Shown here piece after piece: positions 1 to 11,200 of a DNA stretch of 64,000 nucleotides. The first letter of the stretch is position 1, and each line of letters opens with the position of its first letter. The position numbers were made by a program, and so were the translations under genes. The notes beneath the pieces were generated by a model. It worked only from the letters and a program-made list of their open reading frames with translations. It had not been told where the DNA came from and made no database searches. This DNA is from Limonium bicolor (lineage: Eukaryota > Streptophyta > Magnoliopsida > Caryophyllales > Plumbaginaceae), in assembly GCA_023374045.1 (NCBI GenBank), contig CM041780.1, forward strand, positions 168,512,085-168,576,084, written 5' to 3'.

Positions 1-475
1 CTGGTCTTATTTTGAAGAGCTTGAATTTATATGAACAATGATATAATTTTTTTTCTTCATTTTAGACCTATATATTAAAAGTTACAATAATTTAAAGGTT
101 TTGTGATAAAAAAAGAAAAGAAAAAAAATCAAATCCATCGGCGCCTCATTTCAAATTAAAAAAACCTCAAAAGCGTCAGGATGTATCCAAAGATGGCTAC
201 ACCCAGCTGTAGCCGAGAATTCGCGTTCACCAGCCTGTCTTGGCTACAACTGGACGTAGCCAAAGATGGCTACCCCGCGCACTGCTTTTTTTTAAAGGCG
301 CCCCCGTCGCCCCTACGTTTTGTTTTTCTTTTTTTTTTTCTCTTTTTTTAAGATTTTTTTTTTCTTTTTTTATCACAAAACCTTTAAATTATTGTAACTT
401 TTAATGTATAAGTCCAAAATGAAAAAAATATTATATCATTATTCATCTAAATTAAAGCTCTTCAAAACAAGACCA
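1..475. repeat. Inverted repeat with GC-richer core (foldback element)
   Basis: The first ~128 bases reappear inverted at about 349-475 (GAAGAGCTT near 14 answers AAGCTCTTC near 455; both arms run through an A/T tract and a GGTTTTGTGATAAA motif). The core (180-300) has its own short inverted pair: GGCTACACCCAGCTGTAGCC near 194 and GGCTACAACTGGACGTAGCC near 242. No coding frame is seen. It looks like a MITE or foldback element, but I do not recognise the family and its left edge may lie outside the window. Confidence 0.55.
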
Positions 476-1040
476 GTCATGGATATATTTTGAAAACTTT
501 TAAAAAATTATTTTACATGTATGGAGCACAGAACGTAATAAAAAACTTGTACAGATGGTCATACAAACCTGTACAAATGTTCACTAAAACATGTACATCC
601 TCACGTAAAAACATGTACATTAAAAACATATAGATAGTCATATAAACCTGTACGAATCATTAAATATATACATCCTTAGATTAAAACCTGTACATAGGAG
701 AACACTTGTACAATAGTCATACAAACATGTACATATGACCATACAAACATGTACAGATCTTCATTAAAGAACATGTACATTCTCACATTTGAACATGTAC
801 ATCGTCACATTAAAACATGTATATTCTCATATAAAAATATGCACATACATTCTCACATTAAAATATCATGGTATACATGTAAAAATAATTTTTTAAAAAG
901 TTGTCAAAACATATCCATAACTGATCTTATTTTGAAGAGCTCGAATTTAGATGAACAATCATATAATTTTTTTTTTTCATTTTGGACTTATATATTAAAA
1001 GTTACAACAATTTAAAAATGTTGTGGTAAAGAAAAAAAAG
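349..1040. repeat. Second foldback sharing an arm with the first
   Basis: The arm at 365-520 returns inverted at about 880-1040, including the ACATGTA...TTTTTTAAAA part and the GAAGAGCT part. The arm family thus occurs three times in 1 kb (direct, inverted, direct), so two hairpins share one arm. This suggests one element inserted beside or inside a relative, or a rearranged foldback element. Short frames here are chance. Confidence 0.55.
530..870. repeat. ACATGTACA minisatellite
   Basis: Degenerate tandem units of about 22-30 bp built on ACATGTACA / CCTGTACA followed by TCATACAAA or TCACATTAAA. I count roughly a dozen units. The motif is itself a short palindrome (TGTACA). It forms the loop of the 349-1040 foldback. 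The 88-residue frame at 749-1015 is a read-through of it and is not a gene. Confidence 0.7.
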
Positions 1041-1295
1041 TGGACGCCGCACGCACAACACTCCTCCATTTTTGTTTGTTTCTTCTATTTTTGATTTTAT
1101 CCCACTATATTTCATTAATTACAAAATTATCCTACTATAAAGATTTTTTATTTTAATTTGACTAAAATCTTCTTATAGCTAAGAATTTGTGCGTTCACCA
1201 TTATTACCAACGTTATGTTTTTGAAAACCCGTTTGACTGACGCATACTATGGATAATGCAAAGCAGTATTAGCATTCTTTTGTTTCAGAAAAAAA

Positions 1296-2563
1296 GGGAA
1301 ATTTCATGTTATACTCCCGAGGTTTGAGCGAATTTCACGAGATACCCCCGAGGTTTCATTTTCATTATGAGATATCCCCGAAGTTTCATTTTTTTATGAT
1401 ATACCATGAGGTTTCATTTTCATTACGATATACCCCTGAAGTTTCAATTTATTACGAGATGCCCCTCAGTTCAGATTCGGATATATTATATTTATCATAT
1501 CCTCATTTTACCCTCGCACCATATGCCCCGTAACACGGGTTTATGGCCAATTTTTTAAAAAATTTAAAATATGAACAAATGCACATAAAAATCAAAGATC
1601 AATTAAATTTTATTTCAATTTTTAAAAAATGAATAAAAGTATAAAAACAAATAAAAAAATTAGAATCATAAAAGATTTAAAATAAATAGAAATGACTAAC
1701 CAACAAAAAATAATCTATTTTAAAAACTTCTATTGTTGCATAATTTAAAAACTATTATTGCAATTATATTTAAAGAACAAAAAAATGATTTTTATACTTT
1801 ATTTTTCTTATTTATAATAATGATTTTTTCTATGTACTATATGAAATTGTTGCTTTTAATATTCTTCATATTATTGTTATATTTTTTACAATTTTAATAT
1901 ATATATATATATATACTAGGTAACTCTTTAACAAGTTATGTTTATTTTTCAAAATAATTTTATTTTATTTTTTTAGTCATTTCTATTTATTATTTTTTTT
2001 GTTTTTTGTTTATTTAATTATATTCATTTTTTAATATTGATTTCAAATTTTATATGAACTTTAATTTATATGAGCATTTTATTGATTTTAAGCCACCGCT
2101 ATAATAGTTTTTAAATTATGTAACAATATAAGTTTTTTAAATAGATTATTTTTTTGTTGGTTAGTCATTTCTATTTATTTTAAATCTTTTATGATTCTAA
2201 TTATTTTAATTTTTTTGTATACTTTTATTTATGTTTTTAAAATTGAAATTAAATTTTAATTGATCTTTATTTTTATGTGCATTTTGTTCATATTTAAAAT
2301 TTTAAAAAATTGACCATAAACCCATGTTAGGGGGCATATGGTGTGAGGGTAAAATGAGAATATGACAAATATGATATATCCAAATCTGAACTGAAGGGTA
2401 TCTCGTAATAAAATTGAAACTTCAGGGATATATCGTAATGAAAATGAAATCTCAGGGGTATATCGTAAAAAAAATGAAACCTCAAGAGTATCTCGTAATA
2501 AAAATGAACCTCGGGTACCTCGTAAAATACGCTCAAACCTCGGGGTATATTGTGAAATTTCCC
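1296..2563. mobile_element. Long palindromic element (Mutator-like long-TIR MITE)
   Basis: The element begins GGGAAATTTCA and ends TGTGAAATTTCCC. Its arms of about 480 bp each are inverted copies. The outer ~240 bp of each arm consist of degenerate ~30-bp tandem units of the type GATATACCCCTGAGGTTTCATTTT. The inner arm is AT-rich (1540-1760 pairs with about 2095-2320). A-rich flanks of 8-9 bp on both sides could be a 9-bp target duplication with one mismatch. Long TIRs and a possible 9-bp duplication suggest Mutator-like ancestry. No transposase is present. Frames at 1306-1533 and 2327-2536 are the tandem units read through. Confidence 0.7.
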
Positions 2564-3030
2564 AAAAAAAAATTATGATTTTTCATAAATCGGTGACTTT
2601 GACGAGTTTGAACAGGGCAGGTCTGAGTTTGTTGCCGAAGACGCTCGTTTGCCTTCCTCTCGCATGCCTTGAACGGTTGGCCGAGTTAAAAGTTAAAACC
2701 GTCCTCAGAGCTCAAAACCAGCTTCATCAGGCGTCTATACTGTCTACTTGACCTCAGAGGCGTTTCGCTAATTTGTTCCATAACTCTCGTTTCACCGAAG
2801 GGCTTACAGTCGAAGTGTGTTTAAACCGCACAACTCAAGGTTGCTGAAGAGGTTGGAAGTTTGGTATTTCGTTTCACCAAATAGTTCTATTTCAAGTTCA
2901 ACGCAATCACTTACGGGCGCCAGTTAGGCAACGCTCTATTCTCTGTACCGGGCGTCGGTTACGGATGCCGTTTGCTCACCACGTGTTTGATATTTTGTTT
3001 CACAGTGTAGGATAGGCGGTTGCTATATAT
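2564..3030 (+). promoter_or_regulatory. 5' flank of the PPR gene, putative promoter
   Basis: Non-coding stretch between the palindromic element and the PPR reading frame. A TATATATAT tract at 3024-3032 abuts the ATG at 3031. If it is the TATA box, transcription would begin near 3055 and the true start codon lies further downstream, possibly the ATG at 3057 in another frame. No other element was recognised. Confidence 0.3.
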
Positions 3031-5088
3031 ATGTTGCAGGGAGTTATTATCATTCAATGTTGCTCGCGCCGCTCTCTTTACCAAAAATTGTTCTATGGAA
3101 CGACCTTTCAAGCACGACACGTTGCCCATAGCTTCCCCTATCGTGATCGGCGATCCCTTAATCAAGTTGACCTCTACCTCCATCGAGCCAAGCTGATTGA
3201 CTCTATCCGTCTCTGTCTCCGTTCAGGCTCTCCTGATTCTCTGCTTCCTATCCTAGACGACCCAAATTTGGATTCTTTTGTGGTTACTAACGCTTTGCTC
3301 TCAGCTCCTTCCCCAGACTCTGCTCTCTCCTTTGTGAAGCTACTGCAAAGGGTTCCAGATTTTGTGCACTCCCAGCATTCTCTCCACGCTCTAGCGAATC
3401 CTTGCAAAATCAGGCCGTATCGCAGAGCTGAAAAAGCTGATTGCTGCCATCAATGATGGGAAATTTGACAAGGTTCTTCCTGTTAGCTTTATGGATCAAA
3501 TGCGATGGTTTGCTTTAGCTGGGAAAATAGAAGAGGTACTTGATGTTTGGGATGAGTACAGAGCTCAAGGAAAGCGCCCATGTACGGAGTCTTACAATAT
3601 AGTGATGAGCCTTTATGCACGAGATGGTAAGAATTTGGATGCCGTCAAGACTTTCTATAGGCTGATAGAGGAAGGTGGCATCCCAAATTCCAGGACTTAT
3701 ACGGTTATCATAGAGCATCTTGTGAATTCAAAGAAGGCTGATGTGGCAAAGGAGATTTTTTATATGTTGCCACTGTTGAGGACTAAACGCACCCTGAAAC
3801 AATTTTCTGTTCTCATGGAATCTTTTTCCGATCTTCGACAAGTCGATGCCCTGAAAGACCTAATTGCTGATATGAAGGTTGAAGGTCTGCTGGCCGGAAG
3901 ATCGATGCTTGGCTCCTTGCAGCTTATGCAAGAAGCTGGTTTTTTGCAGGAAACGGATAATATTATCAAGGATATGTTGCCTGATAATAGAATTCACGTT
4001 ATAGAGATATCCAAGCATTATAGTGGCGATGATGATGATGATGACGATGATGATGGTGATAATGATGAAGAAGATGAGGATGAAAATGATCTTGTGGATG
4101 TTGGTGACATGGCAGATAAAGTTAAGTTGAAGCCCTGGTTGGATCCAAGTGCCCTGGCAAGTGCTTTGCGGCATTGGAAACCCGAGGAGGTATTGTCTCT
4201 CGAGGATGCTAAATTTGTTTGGACAAGACGTTTAGTATGCAAAATGATTAGACATTTCAAAAAGGCTGAAACAGCCTGGCAATTCTTCTGCTGGGTTGCT
4301 TATCAACTGGATTTCATTCATGATGTCCATACTGTATCAAGGATGATGGTTAAACTAGCACGCTCTGGGAATCATGATCTTGTCGACAAGCTAATATTGA
4401 AGTTGAAGGATGAGGGGATGAAACTCGAATTTTCTACTGTGAGACTGATCATTGATTTCTATGGCCTCTCAAAGAAAGCAGATGCTGCGTTGAACATCTT
4501 CCAGGATGTCAAAACACTTTGTGGTGAACCCATATCAGAATCTCAGATGTTGCTACTGTGTTCCTCTCTCTTGAGAGCGTTAGCCAAGTGCGGAAGGGAT
4601 TCTGATGCAATGAATTTGGTAGAAGAGATGTTGGCAGGTGGCATTCACCCTGATATACAAATGTTTTCTGGGTTAATGCATCATTTCGCTCTTAAAGGAG
4701 ACTTCAGTACTGTTCAAAACTGTTTGGGCTTGTTAGACAGAGTGGAGTGAAGCCTGATGCTTATATGTACAAAGTCCTAATTCATGCTTATTGCAAATGT
4801 GGAAGGGCTGCTCTTGCTTTGAGGCTATTCGAGGACATGAGAAATTCCCACCTATTACCTGATAGATATACAAAATCAGTGCTTGTGAAGAGTCTGTGGA
4901 AAGAAGGGAGGTTGAAAGAAGCTGCCCATGTCGAGGAAAGCTGTGAGGGTATTGATGAGACTCTCCCACTTGCTTTGCCTGGTCATCTGTTCACTGTAAG
5001 CTCGGTGGATCTTATGAGAGTGTACAAGAGTTATCATTCCAGCTTTGCCACTACTACAAGCGAGGGTAAAGCAAGTTTTGGAGTGTAA
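3031..5088 (+). CDS. Pentatricopeptide-repeat (PPR) protein, frame broken twice
   Basis: Three consecutive plus-strand frames (3031-3456, 3491-4750, 4747-5088) read as one protein of about 670 residues. PPR signatures include ESYNIVMSLYARDG and NSRTYTVIIEHLVNSKKADV in the middle segment, HPDIQMFSGLMHHFALKGDF late in it, and DAYMYKVLIHAYCKCGRAAL in the last. Such P-class proteins bind organellar RNA, and the N-terminal segment could hold a targeting peptide. An acidic run of about 20 Asp/Glu residues (about 4024-4095) separates two PPR blocks. Frame changes lie near 3395 (continuing as LAKSGRIAELKKL) and near 4722 (LLRQSGVKPDAYMY after a 1-bp loss or 2-bp gain). Either sequence errors or a recent pseudogene would explain them. 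Stop TAA at 5086-5088. From memory it resembles the Arabidopsis At5g15980/At3g02490 group; not checked. Confidence 0.85.
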
Positions 5089-6163
5089 TTAGTCTTTTCT
5101 CCTAGGTTTGTGACGGACTGTGAATCTGAGAGGGCGGTATCAGTACGGTTTGTGTGTCTGCAGTAGAGTAACCAACGAAAGTGAAATGAAGTATACTCTC
5201 GTATCATTTGTGTGCTACTGCTCTATCTATATCTTCAATGGTATTTGATCTTTGAGATTCATTGGTCTATTTCCCATTGGGTAACTTCATCTGCCGGGCT
5301 GACTAAGTTCGATGAGGTTCTGGTTTGGTTTAGACTTCCTGCTATGAGTGTCAGTACCAAACCATTCCAATCAGGTCTTCGATCAAGAATTTAGTCGCAT
5401 TATGTGTATAATCATTTTTCATATAATTAAAGAAATGGAAATATTAGATATTTCCGTGTGTTGTCGTGTGAGTATACTAGATATGTAATACCTAAATCTA
5501 TCAAATGCCTCATACAATTGTGTACAACTACACGATTGCATAATTCTAATAGCCTACAAAATTCTATCACTGGAGAAATAGAAAGATTTTCCTGAAAACT
5601 TGATCGTCCACTTGTGTATATAATTAATAAGGCAGCCGCAGAAGTGTTGGCAACCGTAAAATGTGCTTTTGCAATCTCATCCATTTTCTTTGAATTGATA
5701 AACTGTATGCAGAGATATTCGCTTCTTCCGGTCATTAGGATGACAGTTCAGAAGGATGAGTGTCATGCAAGGAAGGTTCAATCAATTTCTTTGTCCTCTC
5801 CTTTTCATCAGCTCATAAAAAGAACTGCTGTTAGATACTTTGATGAGCATCTGAGCCCTCTTATTCAGAACAGGGAAAAAGTCAAGGCGAGAGATGCTGC
5901 TTTGCGGTTGATAGTTCTGCTATTCCCATGTTTTAAGGAGGAGCTGATCATTCTGTGCTTTTGTCTGCTTTTCAGCAGTGATAGATCATTGGTACTGCAT
6001 CACGCACACCAGACTGAAGTTCAAGCTGAAGACAGTTCATTCTACAGCCGGTATATTGCTCGAACCTATCTTCTTCTGCTTTCTGGTGATTATAACATAG
6101 ATGTTTTGAATTATTATGTCACACACCAGTATGCAAATAATAAGCATATATGAATAGTGGTCT
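5089..6163 (+). other. 3' flank of the PPR gene, with an unassigned ORF
   Basis: About 1.1 kb between the PPR stop codon and element A. It holds a 179-codon plus frame (5614-6153). The product is leucine- and cysteine-rich with no family I recognise; its middle (about 5790-5930) is the most protein-like part. It may be 3' UTR, intronic sequence or the remnant of a neighbouring gene cut by element A. Confidence 0.3.
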
Positions 6164-6168
6164 AATTC

Positions 6169-6557
6169 TGATGAAACACCCTTTTAGGCTTGGAAATCAG
6201 TCGACATGAAGGTCACGTATATTAGGGAAAAGTGGGCAGAAGCTTACAATAGGTTACCGGAAATAGCTAAACATAGGAAAGAATAGGAACATTCTCCCAA
6301 AGGGAGCCAAACTCAAGACAAGCCCTGTCTAAACCACGAATGGCCAAAAGAGTAAACATCCAGATACCCCTCTCGGTTAGATAACATACTACTTATACTA
6401 TACTGAGAGAGGAAAAGACAAACTAGAAGGATAAGGACTAAATAACAGCATAACAGTGATACTCCCATCTCCTGCAAATATTCTTTGCCGGCAGGTGGTG
6501 GTCCCCTACTTTTTGGTCTCGTTATTCCCAACCGTCCCTAGCCCCCAGGTTCTATCA
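6169..6557 (-). repeat. Element A LTR 1 (outermost 3' LTR)
   Basis: 389 bp, TGATGAAACACCC...GGTTCTATCA. Nearly identical to the copies at 22351-22716 and 24411-24800. The purine tract (minus-strand AGGGGAGGAA) lies just inside at about 6558-6567, as expected for a 3' LTR of a minus-strand element. The short frame at 6313-6531 lies wholly inside the LTR and recurs in LTR2; no evidence that it is translated. Confidence 0.85.
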
Positions 6558-6865
6558 TTCCTCCCCTGGTTAACAACCACCTTGTCCTCAAGGTGGTGCA
6601 TACAGAAAAAATTTGTGATTATATGGTCTCGATTTGGCCTCTTCCGGTGGCACCCATTTGGTCTCTTCCGGTGACGCCACTGGTGTCGGGTCCGACAACT
6701 CCCGTTTGGTCGCAACAATGTGAAGCCAAGCCTGCCATCTTCCTCCATACTTCCCTCCTTGGTAGACAGTCACCTTGTCCTCAAGGTGGTGATGTACCCA
6801 GGAAATTCCCTTGGATCCGAAGAAGCTTAAAGATTTCGACTGTCTATTCTTAAGGGGAGTGCAAA

Positions 6866-7555
6866 CTAGTAGCCTCTATTTCTGGCCAGAAGTGGTGATT
6901 TCTGAGGGATGAGACGAGGGGCCAAAAACAATTTGCCCGGTCGAGTCCATGGGTCACTACTTTGCTGTACAACCACACGTTGAGAGCTTCTACTATTTAA
7001 TATTGGAAATTCTTTCGGTGTCCTCGTACGGACTGGTGGGCTGATTCCCAATATGAGCCCAAAATATTTCCAGCTACCATTCCATTGAGTCTCTCGGTAA
7101 AATAAACTCCAGGATTTGGGCCCACTTACCTGTCCTAAGGCTTGAATAAAAAAGAACCCTAGCCATCTCACGTGACTTACTCTAGTCTTCTTCCACCTAA
7201 GAACTTCAGCTGTTGTCAACGACGTTTCACTGAACCAGACCGCCCGTCTCTTCCCTCTCTTCTGACTAAGGTCTCTTCTCCAATTTATGTGTGACTCTGG
7301 TCTGGTTTGAAGCGCCATCAGATAGGCGTACAATATGGGGTTCTTGCCCTTCTTAACATTCTGCTGTGTGAGTTGGATCTTGCGCTCGAACTGCCAGACA
7401 GAAGAGAATGGATTCCGGCGAAGTCGCCGGAAAATACTCGCCCGACGAGAAGCTCTTGAAGAACCAACGGGAGATTTAGAGAAATAATTAGGTTTAGAGA
7501 TTATCCTGATCTTCTTGATGAGGTTACCTGGTACGTGTGATTGAGGTATGTGCAA
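6866..7555 (-). CDS. Element A second ORF, internal domain 1
   Basis: A 229-codon minus frame following the Gag frame, with basic and tryptophan-rich composition. It is preserved with small differences in internal domain 2 (23095-23715). No protease, reverse transcriptase or integrase motif is visible. It could be the C-terminal part of a longer Gag-like polyprotein entered by frameshift, or an accessory protein. It overlaps the end of the Gag frame by about 30 bp. Function unknown. Confidence 0.4.
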   Translation of the reverse strand: MHIPQSHVPGNLIKKIRIISKPNYFSKSPVGSSRASRRASIFRRLRRNPFSSVWQFERKIQLTQQNVKKGKNPILYAYLMALQTRPESHINWRRDLSQKRGKRRAVWFSETSLTTAEVLRWKKTRVSHVRWLGFFFIQALGQVSGPKSWSLFYRETQWNGSWKYFGLILGISPPVRTRTPKEFPILNSRSSQRVVVQQSSDPWTRPGKLFLAPRLIPQKSPLLARNRGY

Positions 7556-8251
7556 TTGAATCCACTTCTTCCTCCTCTTCTTTTTTGTTACGTTTCTTCT
7601 TCTCCTTTTTCATATGACAAATCTTCTTCTGTCTTCTCCATTTTTCTGTTTCCCGAAAGCTCATATCAGTCTGATAGGACCAACTGCGAGAGTCCCACCT
7701 TCCTTCCCTTTGATTACCTTCTTCCTCTCTAGTGTTCAGCTTTCGACCCCTCTTCCTTCTTTTTGCCTTCGATTTTGATTTCGATTCTCGGATCCTCTCA
7801 ACCTTGGTAATTAAATTCACTGGATTGTTAGATTCCAGCTCCAGTACCTCCTCTATGATTTCTGAATGTAGTGCTGGGTTTCTAACTTCAACCAGTTTCA
7901 ATTCCTCCATTCCTACTTCCCTCATGTCGATTGGTACCTCAGTCCCGGTTTCCTGTGTCATTTGAGACTCTGTAGAGTTTCCAAACTTATCCAGAAGTAG
8001 TTTCTGGAAATCTAGCCAAGGCAGCTCACCGAAGCGAATCCACACCCCTTCGAACCAGCTACGAGCTTCTCCTCCCAAACCCCATCCGCTGCTTGAAACC
8101 AGAAACAATCGGGGATGGAGTTGTCGGCAAAATACTTCTCAGCCTTGTTCAGCCAGCTACGAGAGTCTTCTCCGCTGAAGGTCGGAGGCTCGTGTGCGTG
8201 TATTATCTCCATTTCCAACTCCACTAAACAGGATCTAGGCTCTGATACCAA
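7524..8251 (-). pseudogene. Element A Gag, internal domain 1, frameshifted
   Basis: Two overlapping minus frames (8012-8251 and 7524-8108) form one Gag-like protein. Family-typical features are HEPPTFSGEDSRSWLNKAEKYF near the N terminus and a GEARSWFEGVW segment followed by WLDFQKLLLDKFGN, the usual layout of the retrotransposon Gag capsid domain. A Lys/Arg/Glu-rich tail follows and I see no CCHC knuckle. Comparison with the intact copy at 23786-24409 shows the break near 8080-8090, where one base is missing (GVWEE against CLGGE). The start lies a few bases from the primer-binding site. Confidence 0.75.
8238..8251 (-). promoter_or_regulatory. Element A primer-binding site (initiator tRNA-Met)
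   Basis: Minus-strand TTGGTATCAGAGCC one base from the start of LTR2 (8253). TGGTATCAGAGC is the standard complement of the 3' end of plant initiator tRNA-Met, used to prime minus-strand DNA synthesis. Confidence 0.85.
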
Positions 8252-8252
8252 T

Positions 8253-8282
8253 TGATGAAAAACACCCTTTTAGGCTTGGAAA
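8253..8282 (-). repeat. Element A LTR 2, left fragment
   Basis: The first 30 bases of the middle LTR, cut off by element B. It continues at 22351. GGAAA at 8278-8282 and 22351-22355 is the 5-bp target duplication created by element B. Confidence 0.85.
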
Positions 8283-11200
8283 TGAAATACCCCAAACCTT
8301 AATATGTTAATTAATTATGTAATTATGATATTCTGAGGCTAATTGAGTCCTTAATATCGTGGTGGTAAAAGAAAATAATAAAAAAAAACACAAAAAGAAA
8401 AGAAAACGCGTAAAAGTCACAAACGCAAAAACGCGTGTTAAATAATTATAGTAAGTATATAACTTATCTAGGGTCCTAAATGGATTCCTAGGACTTATTT
8501 AGTCACTAAGAACACGTGGGAAGAATTCCCGAAGGAAACAGATCCAAATAGTGGATTAAAAGCACAAACAAGCTTTAAAACACGTTTTTCAAGAAAACCG
8601 AAAAACGTGACTTTAAACAGTTAAATCGGACTTGTATAAATTATAGTTGATTTTGTAACTATAATTATATACTAATTAAAGTCTAAGAATTTTTAGAATA
8701 AAAAAAAATATTCCGGAAACTAGACCCGGACTGTTAAACTGACAGTTCGGGAATTTACGGGTGTTATCTGCTAATGACCAAGTGTCACTCTCTCACATTG
8801 TAAAATAAAATCAGATTTTTGTTCCCCCTCTCTTTGTGTCTACGTGAGAGAGCCCCCTCTCTATTCTATTAATTCTACTTTATTCACTAAAATACAAAAA
8901 CAACAAAAGCAAACAAGTACAACTTACCCTTTATTTTCTCTTTCCTCTACTTTTCTCCTTCCCTCCCGATTTTCCCTTTGCCATCGCTCTCTCTCTGCTC
9001 ATTTGGCTCTTCAATGGCGATTTTGTGAGCCATCTCAACCCACACTTCTCCTTCCTTGTTCCTCCACTAAAGCAAGTCAAAATCAAAAACAAAATACACC
9101 AAAATACTCACCTTGCCTTGGAGATCATTTTGTACCTTTCAAAATCTGCAAACTCCACATTTGACTTCCATGGGTGTAGCTCATTTCGAAGAGGAAACCA
9201 CCCATTCTTGAAGCTAATAAACCCCTTTGATGGTTTAATGTAAGAAATAACTCAAAAGCTCATTCATTTCTCCATTTCTTCATGGCCGGTTTTGCCCCTG
9301 TTTTGAGCTCCATCTTGTTCTTCATTTTAGCTTGTTTGAACTCACCTTAAGTGCTGGAGCTTTCCCATTTTCCTTCCCAAACAGCCATTGTGAAGGAGAA
9401 GGTAAAGTCTCTTCATTTCCATGCTTAAACACCCTCTTGTTTTAGGTTTGTTGCAAGAACCTTATTTAAATTCCTTGGTACTCATCACCATTTATGGTAT
9501 TTGGTCATTAGTGTAGCAAGTAACCCCTTTGGAAACCGGTGGTGGAATAAGAAGTAAGGAGGAGGGAAGTTTGAAAGAAATCCAAGGTAAATAACTTACC
9601 TTAAACTTATGTAGTGTTAAAGGAATTTGTGTTTTATTTTAGTGCAAATATAAATGTTGGGTGTAATGCAGGTGTTGCTAATAATATGAGGAAATTCAGT
9701 GCTTAGTTTGATGTTGATTAAGGGCCGAAGAGCCAAGCTTTTAAGGTTTATGTATATTGAGTGCTATTGTTGTTGGAAATGGTGAATTTTAAGTGTGGTT
9801 TGGTGCCTTGGATGAATTGATGGTTGGAGTGTTTTAGTGGGTTAAATAATGTGAGGGAACATGTTAAATTATGGGGAGATCATGTCAAAATTTGTGTAGA
9901 AATTTAATGGTTTAAGTGCATCTCCAGGTGGGAACAAACTAGAGAACTACAAGGTATTTTGAGAGGAAAAATTTAGTATAAAAATCGGTTGGAAACTAGG
10001 TAGATGGAGATGGGAAGATGAATGAAGTTAAGGTGGGAATGTTGCATTATTTGTGGACTAGTAAGTGGGTGAGAGTGGTGAGAAAAATCTGTAGCATAAC
10101 ACTTAACAAAATTAAGCTTTGGCTCTTTAAGAGGGGAGTGGGAGATTTGGGTGAATTTGGTTAAGAATTGGGTAACAAGTTTAGGTGATGATTTAGGCAA
10201 GTTTAGAGGCCATTATAGTGTTAGAAGATGCCTAAAACCATGTAGGAAGCTTGGAGCAACAATGGGATGAAGTTTGGAGTTAAATGAGCATTTAGAAACA
10301 AGGGTCTGGAGCCGACCGACCTTGGGGACCGGACTTGCAAGGTCGGTCGGGCTTAAATTTTGTGCGCGGGGATCTTTCTGGAATCGACCGACCTTGGGGA
10401 CCGGACTTGCAAGGTCGGTCAGACTCAAATCTTGTACTCGGAAATGTTTCTGGAATGGACCGACCTTGGGGACCGGACTTGCAAGGTCGGTCGGGGTAGA
10501 ATTTTCAGACGGGAAGTGTTCTGGAATGGACCGACCTTGGGACCGGACTTGGCAAGGTCGGTCGAAGTAAAAAGCTTTCGAACCTGGATGCTACTGGAAT
10601 GGACCGACCTTGTGTAAGGTCGGTCGACCCAAACCTATCAAAAAAAAAAACAAAGTGTGGCTTAGGTAGTAAACCCTAGTGGGTATAATAGGGACAATCA
10701 AGTGTAAGTTTAAGCATAAAAATATGCCATATAAACATGTAAAATGTTTAGTAAATCGGGAGTTAAGTAAGTCAATTAACCGACATTATTAATCATGTAT
10801 AGGAACTACCTTCGGTGGGATTCGTACACAACAAGGACCAAGGTATAGTTTTCTTGCAGTCTGTTGCCTACCGGTTTACACCGGCTTGTGTGTTGTTTGT
10901 TTTTCTGCATGTTTATGACCTTGTAAGATTAAATCATGAAATGAGTTTACAGTTATTGTTGTTGTTGTATTGTGCGCGTACCGATACCGGTAAGCTCGAA
11001 TGCGTACTAATTTTTAGTTAACCGATATTAGGAACACGTAAGAGAACGGTATCCGGTAATAACGTTCCAACCTAAGGAACGTTCTAACCACGGCTATGAA
11101 TGAGTTGTTGTGGTATGTGTACTGAAGTGTAACTCACTTCCCTTGTATGTCTAACTGGCCTTAAACACTTAGTTGTGGAAGATTGTGTAAGTTCCCACTG

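Noticed and set aside
4018..4260. Minus frame rich in serine and proline
   Set aside because: Antisense of the acidic tract in the PPR gene.
7732..7965. Plus frame in element A (also 23889-24122)
   Set aside because: Antisense shadow of Gag, which has capsid motifs on the minus strand next to a PBS.
10274..10617. Overlapping plus frames in the LTR palindrome array
   Set aside because: They are the ~72-bp repeat read in two frames; no domain, and the same happens in the other LTR.
10314..10627. CRISPR-like array
   Set aside because: Units are stem-loops with degenerate linkers inside a plant LTR; no unique spacers of constant length and no cas genes.
10670..10680. AAACCCTAG as telomere-type repeat
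   Set aside because: Single occurrence, no tandem array.
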